This document shows positions 15,839 through 21,866 of a stretch of 42,239 nt of DNA, piece after piece (within the stretch, counting starts at the first letter, position 1; each line of letters begins with the position of its first letter). The notes beneath the pieces were generated by a model. That model saw only the letters and a program-made list of their open reading frames with translations, was not told the DNA's origin and did not search any database. The translations under genes and the position numbers were made by a program. Where the stretch lies: assembly GCF_030731045.1 (NCBI RefSeq), contig NZ_JAVALS010000019.1, positions 1-42,239 of the forward strand. The letters are read 5' to 3'. Source of the stretch: Arthrobacter horti (lineage in GTDB: Bacteria > Actinomycetota > Actinomycetes > Actinomycetales > Micrococcaceae).

Positions 15839-16362
15839 GATCCACTCTCTGGGGTCGTGATGATGCGGTTGTCGGCCGAGAGATGCCAGGCGGAGCCGGC
15901 GCGTGTCGTGCCGGCGATGCCGGTGAGGTTATGGAGTCCGACCAGCTCGAGTGCGCGAGGATCGCTGACTCCTCCGGTCAGGAGGGTGCGGGAGGGCTTC
16001 CAGGGTGTGGACCAGAGCAGGCGGCGGGTCATCTGAGCCCAGCCGAGCGGAGGTCCCAGCATGATCCACAGGTCCGTGCTGGCGGCGGCGAAGCGATTCG
16101 CCGGCCGTAGCCAAGATGCGGCCGTCTCAGGCCAATCGATCGTGACGGCAACGCCGTGCCCGGAGGTGCTCCAGGCATCCGCAATGGTGCGGGCGGAGGC
16201 GCGCGTGATCAGGTCCCTTCCTGATCCGATCGTGACCGAGGTGGCACCGCGCGAGAGTGCCATCGTCACCAGGGAACGGACCTCGGCCCCGATGATCGGG
16301 ATCTCCTCACCCGCCAGCGGAACGGCCGAGCCTCTCAACAGTGGGCTGTTCAAGGCGTCCAT
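15835..16362 (-). CDS. Unknown protein inside the alkylation-repair operon
   Basis: A 175-residue protein that I do not recognise. It overlaps its neighbours at both ends (13 bases with the Ada-like gene, ATGA with alkB), so it belongs to the operon. The sequence alternates predicted strands and helices (GATSVTIGSGRDLITRASAR, HGVAVTIDWPETAASWL, TDLWIMLGPPLG), suggesting a Rossmann-like alpha/beta fold. No nucleotide loop, metal site, signal peptide or membrane helix was found; it has no Cys. It might be a damage-recognition or accessory subunit, but nothing in the sequence proves this. Start at 16362 follows GGGGTGAG. Confidence 0.8.
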   Translation of the reverse strand: MDALNSPLLRGSAVPLAGEEIPIIGAEVRSLVTMALSRGATSVTIGSGRDLITRASARTIADAWSTSGHGVAVTIDWPETAASWLRPANRFAAASTDLWIMLGPPLGWAQMTRRLLWSTPWKPSRTLLTGGVSDPRALELVGLHNLTGIAGTTRAGSAWHLSADNRIITTPESGS

Positions 16363-16637
16363 GACTCACCCCGCTCCGTCGCAGCCTTCCATGCCCGATA
16401 CTTCGGCGTGCAGCAGGTACCGCAGGGGCGGTACCCGGCTGCGAGGGCCGTGGCCTCGTTGAGGAAGAAGACCCGGTTTTTCACGTAGCCACCTCTGGCG
16501 ATCGCGCGCAGAGCGGCGGCACAGTCGAGGCGGCCGTAGATCTTGCCGCCGCGGTGGCCGCCCCACGCACCCTTGACCGGGGAGGCGTAGGGCCGGCCAT
16601 CGGGGCCGGTGAGCGTGTAGCTTTTCGTGGTGCTCAT
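16350..16637 (-). CDS. Stand-alone Ada-type zinc-binding domain protein
   Basis: A 95-residue protein matching the N-terminal metal-binding domain of Ada (methylphosphotriester domain). The start at 16637 gives MSTTKSYTLTGPDGRPY. Block GKIYGRLDCAAALR, then RVFFLNEATALAAGYRPCGTC, aligns with E. coli Ada IFCRPSC...FYANASEALAAGFRPCKRC. Cysteines C39, C72 and C75 match Ada zinc ligands C42, C69 and C72, but the position of the methyl-accepting C38 is Gly35; an extra C76 and His28 are nearby. So it probably binds zinc and perhaps DNA, but may not take up a methyl group in the usual way. No AraC-type helix-turn-helix is attached. It sits 13 bases after the oxygenase gene in the operon. Confidence 0.85.
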   Translation of the reverse strand: MSTTKSYTLTGPDGRPYASPVKGAWGGHRGGKIYGRLDCAAALRAIARGGYVKNRVFFLNEATALAAGYRPCGTCCTPKYRAWKAATERGESWTP

Positions 16638-16650
16638 CGTGTCTGCAGGC

Positions 16651-17382
16651 TCATGCGGCGTCGTGGAAGACGAGAGCGAGGGTGTGCCGTTCCCCGGAGC
16701 GGATCGCGGACACCCCATGCCGCACCGGCGCCGCCGACCAGCCCCGCTTGGACTCGACTGGCCGGTCGCGGGTGGTGAACACGTACCCGTGCCCGTGAGG
16801 CAGCAGCGTCGCCGTGCCACGGGACTGGGCCCGCGGACGTTGCTCCAGGAGCAGGAATTCACCGCCGGTGTGGTCGACGCCGGGCTCGTTGAGATTGATC
16901 ACGACCTGGAGAGGAAACACGAGGTCCCCGTAGAGGTCTCGGTGCAGGGCGTTCCAGTCCTTCTTGCCATACTTCAGCAGGATCGCCGTCGACTTGATCT
17001 GCCCGGCCTCGTGGCACATGTCCAGCCATTCGTCGAGCGTGTCGGGCCAGATCGCCTCACGGCCGAGCTTGGTCCACCAGTCCCGGGCGATCGGCAAAAG
17101 CCGCGGATACAGCGCCTGCTTCAGCCGCTCGATCGCCTCCGGATACGGGGCATTGAAGTAGCGGTACTCACCCTCGCCGAAGCGATGCCGGCCCATGTTG
17201 ATCGTGCTGCGGAACAACTCGTCGTTGCCGTACATCTGCCGGAACTCAACAGTCTCCTCCGAGGTGAGCAGCTGCGGCAGCAGGGCCCCGCCGTACTCGT
17301 TCACCTCGTCGGTCACAGCGGTCCAGTCGGCCGAGGCCACGCGGTCACGCCACGGGTCCTGGATCTTCCTCTTCGCGTTCAT
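16651..17382 (-). CDS. 2OG-Fe(II) oxygenase of PF09859 (alkylated-DNA type)
   Basis: A 243-residue dioxygenase of the family described as acting on damaged DNA. Iron ligands are H147 and D149 (WNALHRDLYGD) and H222 (PVRHGVSAIR), with R232 likely to bind 2-oxoglutarate (RSGERHTLALVFHD). Conserved family text includes INMGRHRFGEGEYRYF, LPIARDWWTKLG and VDHTGGEFLLLEQRPRAQSR. It is distinct from the AlkB in the same operon, so two different oxidative dealkylases are co-expressed. Its ATG overlaps the methyltransferase stop (ATGA). Substrate preference unknown. Confidence 0.9.
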   Translation of the reverse strand: MNAKRKIQDPWRDRVASADWTAVTDEVNEYGGALLPQLLTSEETVEFRQMYGNDELFRSTINMGRHRFGEGEYRYFNAPYPEAIERLKQALYPRLLPIARDWWTKLGREAIWPDTLDEWLDMCHEAGQIKSTAILLKYGKKDWNALHRDLYGDLVFPLQVVINLNEPGVDHTGGEFLLLEQRPRAQSRGTATLLPHGHGYVFTTRDRPVESKRGWSAAPVRHGVSAIRSGERHTLALVFHDAA

Positions 17383-17993
17383 GCTGCTTTCTCCAGTTCA
17401 AGCAGGGTGGTCTTCGCGTCGAGTCCGCCGATATAACCTCCAAGGGTGCCATCCGTGCGGAGCACCCGGTGGCAGGGGACGACGACGGGCAGCGGGTTGG
17501 TCGCACAGGCAGTCCCGACCGCGCGGACGGCTTTCGGATTCCCGACCATCTCTGCCATCTCCTTATAACTGCGGGTCTGTCCATAGCTGATCTCGGGGAG
17601 GTGCTGCTGCACGAGCTGACGGAATCCCTTCGACAGCGACAAGTCGAGATCGAGATCAAAGGTCTTCCGTTGGTGCTGGAAGTACTCGTCGAGTTCGCGC
17701 GCCGCGGTATCGAGCCGTCTCGGAGACCGCAACACCCGCGGACTGACCTTAGCGGCCAAGGTCTCCAGCACACGGTCGTGGTCCTCATTGGCGAACGCGA
17801 CCCGGATCAGGCCCTTCGGAGTGGCGGCGAGCAGGAGTCTGCCGACCGGGCTGTCGACGATGCGATAGGCGACGTCGAGGAGCCCTTCAGACTGCGCTGC
17901 GGCCTCCAGCCGGCGGTGCAACTCAGCGAGCTTGTCGGGGTTGATGGGCGCCGCCAGGGCTGTGATGGTGTCATCGTTTCGGATGTCATTCAT
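17379..17993 (-). CDS. ogt: O6-alkylguanine-DNA methyltransferase with N-terminal extension
   Basis: A 204-residue suicide enzyme that moves the methyl group of O6-methylguanine to its own cysteine. Active-site PCHRV with C174; Arg finger R157 in VRAVGTACATNP; helix-turn-helix region YGQTRSYKEMAEMVGNPKAVR. Compared with the 170-residue homologues at 18533 and 19714 it carries about 40 extra N-terminal residues (MNDIRNDDTITALAAPINPD...). It directly follows and overlaps the sigma factor gene (ATGA at 17993-17990), the place where an anti-sigma factor usually sits. A regulatory contact with the sigma factor is therefore worth considering. Confidence 0.94.
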   Translation of the reverse strand: MNDIRNDDTITALAAPINPDKLAELHRRLEAAAQSEGLLDVAYRIVDSPVGRLLLAATPKGLIRVAFANEDHDRVLETLAAKVSPRVLRSPRRLDTAARELDEYFQHQRKTFDLDLDLSLSKGFRQLVQQHLPEISYGQTRSYKEMAEMVGNPKAVRAVGTACATNPLPVVVPCHRVLRTDGTLGGYIGGLDAKTTLLELEKAA

Positions 17994-18487
17994 GATCGGG
18001 CTCCTTTCGTACTCGCGCCCGGATAACTTTTTCTGAGGTTCTTCAGTCCATCGGCTGAGGCTCTTCGGGCCGCGTCAACGGTTCCGCCGAGGACCGCTGC
18101 GATTTCCGCATGCGACATTCCTGCAAGGTAGCGGAAGGTGATCGCCTGTCGCTGTTTCCGCGGTAGCTGCCCAACGGTTCGCCAGAGATCGGTGTCGTCC
18201 ATCCCAGGAATCCCCAGTGCTGTCGGGGCCTCTGGGAGCTCTTCGACCGGCAGCGGGTTCCGTTTGGCGGCACGATGCAGATCGATCGCCTTCCGGCGTG
18301 CGATGGTCACGAGCCACGCCTCGACGTTGGCCGTGTCCGGCAAATCCGGGTAGGCACGCATCGCAGCGAGAAACGTCTCCGACCACGCATCATCAGCATC
18401 ATGAACCCCCAGGAGGGATCGGCAGACACGCAGCACGGTGGCGCTGTGGAGTGTGACCACTGATTCGAACGGCTGTTTCATGTTCAT
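17990..18487 (-). CDS. ECF-type sigma-70 factor heading the alkylation operon
   Basis: A 165-residue sigma factor with only regions 2 and 4. Region 2: VVTLHSATVLRVCRSLLGVHDADDAWSETFLAAMRAY and WLVTIARRKAIDLHR. Region 4: LPRKQRQAITFRYLAGMSHAEIAAVLGGTVDAARRASADGLKNLRK. There is no anti-sigma gene beside it and no C-terminal sensor domain; one Cys (C22) is present. The start at 18487 is immediately followed by another in-frame ATG at 18481 with GAAGGG before it. The promoter motif at 18523-18494 ends only six bases before the first ATG, so the message may be leaderless. The same motif precedes four other units, which supports autoregulation. Confidence 0.92.
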   Translation of the reverse strand: MNMKQPFESVVTLHSATVLRVCRSLLGVHDADDAWSETFLAAMRAYPDLPDTANVEAWLVTIARRKAIDLHRAAKRNPLPVEELPEAPTALGIPGMDDTDLWRTVGQLPRKQRQAITFRYLAGMSHAEIAAVLGGTVDAARRASADGLKNLRKSYPGASTKGARS

Positions 18488-18493
18488 CCCTTC

Positions 18494-18523
18494 GAAGACG
18501 GGCCAGAGGGGAATATCGTGAGG
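18494..18523 (-). promoter_or_regulatory. Putative ECF-sigma promoter, copy 2 (sigma operon)
   Basis: Minus strand CCTCACGATA (18523-18514), 13-base spacer, CGTCTTC (18500-18494). It is the control region of the eight-gene repair operon and would make the sigma factor drive its own gene. The transcription start would fall at or next to the first ATG. Confidence 0.78.
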
Positions 18524-18532
18524 TCCACGATT

Positions 18533-19045
18533 TCAGGACACAAAGAAGAAATTGACCAAGGCGGGATTCTCCAGTTCCAGCAGGGCCTGCTTGCGCGTCA
18601 ATCCACCGGCGTATCCGGTGAGCTTGCCATTGGCACCGAGTACACGATGACACGGAACGAAGATACACAGCGGATTCGTGCCGACGGCCTGGCCGACTGA
18701 TTGCGCAAGGGCCCTGTCACCGATGCGTTCCGCGATGGCACCGTACGTGGTCGTCTCACCGAACGGGATCTCCGCCACAATGTCCCAGACCGCACGCTGG
18801 AACGCATCACCCTCCACAGAGAAAGGGAGATCGAAGACACGCCGCGACCGGGTCAGGTATTCGCTCAGCTGCCTCGATGCCCTGGCAAGCAGTTCGTCGG
18901 AGTCGCCACTGACCTCCGGACCGAAGGTCTCTTGTGCAGGCCGGCGAATGTGATCAAGAAAGTACAACCCGGTGATCGCATCATCGGTGGCAACGATCGT
19001 GAGCTCGCCGAGCGTCGTATCGGCGGTGATATGTCGCGTGCTCAT
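18533..19045 (-). CDS. O6-alkylguanine-DNA methyltransferase, second copy
   Basis: A 170-residue methyltransferase. Start at 19045 (MSTRHITADTTLGEL) with AAAGGAAGAG before it; the frame is open upstream but lacks a better site. Active-site PCHRV with C132, helix-turn-helix region FGETTTYGAIAERIGDRALAQ, and GKLTGYAGGLTRKQALLELE at the end. The Arg finger that helps flip the damaged base (R in RAVG) is Gln115 here (AQSVGQA). It is transcribed from its own copy of the island motif, upstream of the sigma operon and on the same strand; only 45 bases separate its stop from the sigma gene. Confidence 0.93.
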   Translation of the reverse strand: MSTRHITADTTLGELTIVATDDAITGLYFLDHIRRPAQETFGPEVSGDSDELLARASRQLSEYLTRSRRVFDLPFSVEGDAFQRAVWDIVAEIPFGETTTYGAIAERIGDRALAQSVGQAVGTNPLCIFVPCHRVLGANGKLTGYAGGLTRKQALLELENPALVNFFFVS

Positions 19046-19071
19046 GACTCTTCCTTTCGTCCTTGTGCTCT

Positions 19072-19101
19072 GAAGACGACCCGGGCCATCAAAACGTGAG
19101 A
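19072..19101 (-). promoter_or_regulatory. Putative ECF-sigma promoter, copy 3 (second methyltransferase)
   Basis: Minus strand TCTCACGTTT (19101-19092), 13-base spacer, CGTCTTC (19078-19072), 26 bases before the ATG at 19045. Confidence 0.78.
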
Positions 19102-19137
19102 TGCAGGAAAGATCCCGTGCGACGGCGCGGCTCGGGC

Positions 19138-19482
19138 TCAGATTGAAGGCGCACCTGACAGAACAGACGTGACTTCTGAACGTGTACGGCCCTCCGGTAT
19201 CGCGACGTGCGTCCGCGGAACGGTGCGATACCGGAACCACAGCACAAGCATCGTCACACTGACGGCGGTATTGAATCCGTGTAAGGCCCACGCCGGGCCG
19301 AAGGGAAGGCTCAGCACATAGACGCTGTAGAGCAGATTTCCCGCGTTGCCGAGTATCAGATTGCCGATACTGTATGACGACAGGTCACGAGTGCGTATGG
19401 CCTTCGCAACCATCGGCAGCGTCGAAGCGATGAAGACAATCGTTGAGAATGCTCCAGCGATGACACCCAAACGATCCGGCAC
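19138..19482 (-). CDS. PQ-loop / SemiSWEET-like small membrane protein
   Basis: A 114-residue protein with three predicted membrane helices: LGVIAGAFSTIVFIASTLPM, SYSIGNLILGNAGNLLYSVY and HGFNTAVSVTMLVLWFRY, the layout of half-transporters of the SemiSWEET/PQ-loop group. The diagnostic Pro-Gln is Leu-Pro (STLPMVAKAIRTRDLSSYS), but the following KAIRTRDL matches the usual K-T-K-x loop. I choose the GTG at 19482 because AGGAGAG lies five bases upstream; an ATG at 19497 is the alternative. It has its own island promoter motif, so export or import of a compound linked to alkylation stress is possible. Substrate unknown. Confidence 0.7.
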   Translation of the reverse strand: MPDRLGVIAGAFSTIVFIASTLPMVAKAIRTRDLSSYSIGNLILGNAGNLLYSVYVLSLPFGPAWALHGFNTAVSVTMLVLWFRYRTVPRTHVAIPEGRTRSEVTSVLSGAPSI

Positions 19483-19546
19483 AGTTGCTCTCCTCATTCT
19501 CAGATTCACCGCGCCTCCTGCTCGTCGGAAGGGCGGCATCCGAGCC

Positions 19547-19576
19547 GTAGACGCCGCACATGGAGATTCCGTGAGA
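19547..19576 (-). promoter_or_regulatory. Putative ECF-sigma promoter, copy 4 (PQ-loop gene)
   Basis: Minus strand TCTCACGGAA (19576-19567), 13-base spacer, CGTCTAC (19553-19547), about 64 bases before the GTG at 19482. Slightly weaker match than the other copies. Confidence 0.65.
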
Positions 19577-19642
19577 CGCTTCAGGCTTTCCCGTCTGCGA
19601 CATCGATGCGGCAGACTCGCCCCCCGGGCGACGGAAATCGAG

Positions 19643-19671
19643 TCTCACGTTTCGAGCCACCTTCCGTCTTC
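19643..19671 (+). promoter_or_regulatory. Putative ECF-sigma promoter, copy 5 (third methyltransferase)
   Basis: Plus strand TCTCACGTTT (19643-19652), 12-base spacer, CGTCTTC (19665-19671), 42 bases before the ATG at 19714. Copies 4 and 5 are divergent; their -35 elements form an inverted pair CGTGAGAC / GTCTCACG at 19570-19577 and 19642-19649. Confidence 0.75.
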
Positions 19672-19713
19672 TCATTGGACCCGCAATGATCGATCTATGA
19701 ATAGGAGGCAAGC

Positions 19714-20226
19714 ATGAATCGTCGGCACGCGATCGTCGAGACGCCGGTGGACGCGCTGTTGCTGGTCGCCGACGGCGACGCGCTGACGGGGCTCTACTTC
19801 CAGGGATACAGGTACACCCCGCCAGCGTCGGCGCAGGGGCCTCTCGTAAGAGCCTCCGAAGATCCCGCGCTCGCGCAGGCTGAGCGCGAGCTTGGTGAGT
19901 ACTTTGCCGGCACCCGACACGACTTCGATATCCCAGCAGTCACCAGCGGGGACCCTTTCCAGGAACGTGTCTGGGCGCAGCTGCGTCAGATCCCGCACGG
20001 CACCACGATCACCTACGGCGACGTCGCGATCGCCCTCGGAGACAAGGTGTTGGCACAGTCGGTAGGGCAGGCAGTGGGCCGCAACCCGGTCAGTATCGTC
20101 ATCCCCTGCCATCGAGTGCTCGGCGCGGGCGGCAAGCTCACAGGATTCGGCGGCGGCTTGAAGCGCAAGCAATTCCTGCTCGATCTCGAGGAACCTGCAA
20201 GCATCCGAGCCACCCGGCTCTTCTGA
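19714..20226 (+). CDS. O6-alkylguanine-DNA methyltransferase, third copy
   Basis: A 170-residue methyltransferase, the only plus-strand gene of the island, divergent from the PQ-loop gene. GGAGG precedes the ATG at 19714. PCHRV with C132; HTH region HGTTITYGDVAIALGDKVLAQ; GKLTGFGGGLKRKQFLLDLEE at the end. It shares length, the AQSVGQAVG replacement of the Arg finger (Gln115) and general wording with the copy at 18533, so these two are close paralogues, while the 204-residue copy is more distant. It marks the right end of the less GC-rich island. Confidence 0.94.
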   Translation: MNRRHAIVETPVDALLLVADGDALTGLYFQGYRYTPPASAQGPLVRASEDPALAQAERELGEYFAGTRHDFDIPAVTSGDPFQERVWAQLRQIPHGTTITYGDVAIALGDKVLAQSVGQAVGRNPVSIVIPCHRVLGAGGKLTGFGGGLKRKQFLLDLEEPASIRATRLF

Positions 20227-20490
20227 AAAGTGCCACCCGTTCTGAGGAGCCGGACTCTGGTCTCATCATCGGTTCACGGCCCCTGTGTCGGCATCTGCTA
20301 AGTAACACCCAGCCGCAGGCTCAGCGACGAAGATGCTGCTGCCCGGCAGACGCGCACCGGACAGGATTGCCAGGACGGACGGAGCGCATGCCGATCGGTG
20401 TAGGCCCGCCATTGCCCCGCTCCCGGGCCTGTGCCACGCTCGAAGTGATCCCGCCGGAAATGCTGACGGGCCACAGCGAGGGAGCATGGC
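20227..20490. other. Intergenic region, nothing recognised
   Basis: About 260 bases between the third methyltransferase and the RibD-like gene. No island promoter motif, repeat or RNA gene was seen. Base composition returns to the GC-rich level of the flanks within this stretch, so the island boundary probably lies here. Confidence 0.4.
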
Positions 20491-21096
20491 ATGGGACTCA
20501 TCCAGATCGACCTCTTCAGCACGCTCGACGGCGTGGCGCAGGCGCCGGGCGGGCCGGAGGAGGATCCGTCGGACAGCTTCGCCTTCGGCGGCTGGCAGGC
20601 ACCGCTCACGGACGAGGAGAGCGGGACGTGGATCGTCGGCGGCATGGACGGCATGGACGCCCTCCTGCTGGGGCGGCGCACCTACGACATCTTCGCCGGC
20701 TACTGGCCGCATCAGGACGGGTACATCGCTGACCTGTTCAACCGCATCCCGAAGTACGTGGCGTCCCGCCAGGACCCGGACCCGCAGTGGGCGGGCACGT
20801 CCTGGCTCGGCGCGGACATCCCGGCCGCCGTCCAGGATCTGCGCACCCGGCATGAGAACGTCCACGTGATCGGCAGCCTGGACTTCGTGCAGACCCTGCT
20901 GACGGAGAAGCTCTTCGACCGTCTGAACCTCTGGGTGTACCCGATCCTGCTGGGCACGGGGAAGAAGGTGTTCGCCGGCGGCACCGTGCCGAGCAACCTC
21001 CGGCTCCTTGAACCCGCGGCCACCTCGCCGAAGGGCGTCGTGATGCAGCGCTACGCTCTGGAGGAGGGGGTCCCCGGCGTCGGCGTCATGTCCTGA
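20491..21096 (+). CDS. Dihydrofolate reductase / RibD C-terminal family protein
   Basis: A 201-residue protein of the RibD_C reductase family: IQIDLFSTLDGVAQAPGGPEED at the start, MDALLLGRRTYDIFAGYWP, and VHVIGSLDFVQTLLTEKLFDRLNLWVYPILLGTGKKVF, all standard. Most members are uncharacterised NADPH-dependent reductases unrelated to riboflavin or folate synthesis. AGCGAGGGAGC before the ATG is the ribosome binding site. Its last 46 bases overlap the end of the convergent regulator gene. Confidence 0.9.
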   Translation: MGLIQIDLFSTLDGVAQAPGGPEEDPSDSFAFGGWQAPLTDEESGTWIVGGMDGMDALLLGRRTYDIFAGYWPHQDGYIADLFNRIPKYVASRQDPDPQWAGTSWLGADIPAAVQDLRTRHENVHVIGSLDFVQTLLTEKLFDRLNLWVYPILLGTGKKVFAGGTVPSNLRLLEPAATSPKGVVMQRYALEEGVPGVGVMS

Positions 21097-21776
21097 GGCA
21101 GGATCCTCACGCAGCACCGTCCGGGCCCTGGGTCCAGGACGGCTGCCTTCTCCGGATCATGCTCCAGAAGGCCCGAGAGGTATGCCTGGTTGAGACCGCA
21201 GATGGTATCCGGGTGGACCTGGGCCAGGCGGTGGAACGGGCAATTGCGCAGTTCCGTCGAACCATCCGCGCAGGCCACCGGCTCGTAGCCGTGACGGCTG
21301 AGGACGGCGTCGACGTCGGCCGCCTGAGCTGCGCCCGCCGCGACGGCGGCGGCGTGCTCCCAGGCGTTCCTGCCCGCCTGGGCACCCACCTGCCCCAGCG
21401 CCTGCCCGATGCCGCTTCCGCTCGAGCCGGCCTTGTCGATGGCGGCGGCCATGAGTTCCCCGGCGAGCTCGTAGCGGCGCTCCGGCACGCTCGCCAGGAT
21501 CTCGGCATCGGCCACGCGGTAGAGCTTCGCCGGGCGGCCGGCGCCCGGGCCGCGGCGCTCGTTCAGCCGGCGGAAGACGTGCACCAGCAGACCCTCCTCG
21601 GCGAGACGCTCCAGGTGGAAGGCCGCCGTGCTGGGCGCCAGACCCAGGCCGTCGGCGACGTCGGCCTTGCTGCATTCGCCGCCGCGGCGGCGCAGGAAGT
21701 CATATACCGCGCGGCGCGTGGGATCCCCGAGGGCGCCGATGGCGCCCACGGGGTCTGGATGACGGCTGCTGTCCAT
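21051..21776 (-). CDS. ArsR-type winged-helix regulator with Cys-rich C-terminus
   Basis: A 241-residue transcription regulator. Start at 21776 (MDSSRHPDPVGAIGALGDPTRR). Winged helix at about 12-75: ALGDPTRRAVYDFLRRRGGECSKADVADGLGLAPSTAAFHLERLAEEGLL. The C-terminal part contains VACADGSTELRNCPFHRLAQVHPDTICGL and PGRCCVRI; this spaced set of cysteines recalls the iron-sulfur binding regulators of the SufR kind, so redox or Fe-S sensing is plausible. It faces the DoxX gene across the operator at 21828-21857, so it probably represses both. Overlaps the RibD-like gene tail to tail by 46 bases. Confidence 0.88.
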   Translation of the reverse strand: MDSSRHPDPVGAIGALGDPTRRAVYDFLRRRGGECSKADVADGLGLAPSTAAFHLERLAEEGLLVHVFRRLNERRGPGAGRPAKLYRVADAEILASVPERRYELAGELMAAAIDKAGSSGSGIGQALGQVGAQAGRNAWEHAAAVAAGAAQAADVDAVLSRHGYEPVACADGSTELRNCPFHRLAQVHPDTICGLNQAYLSGLLEHDPEKAAVLDPGPGRCCVRILPQDMTPTPGTPSSRA

Positions 21777-21827
21777 GGACGGAACCTTACTCTGCGGCGG
21801 AAGTCCATTGTGCGATGGATCACTCAG

Positions 21828-21857
21828 TTCTAAAATCAATAATATCAAGTTTTAGAA
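21828..21857. promoter_or_regulatory. Operator palindrome between regulator and DoxX gene
   Basis: TTCTAAAA (21828-21835) and TTTTAGAA (21850-21857) form a perfect 8-base inverted repeat around a 14-base AT-rich centre, in strong contrast with the GC-rich surroundings. It lies just upstream of the AAGGAG of the doxX-type gene and 52 bases from the regulator start, the expected place for the binding site of the divergent ArsR-type protein. Confidence 0.7.
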
Positions 21858-21866
21858 GGAGTGATC

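Noticed and set aside
15170..17382. AlkB and the PF09859 oxygenase as a duplicated gene
   Set aside because: They differ in length, in the sequence around the iron ligands and in the C-terminal Arg motif; they belong to different families.
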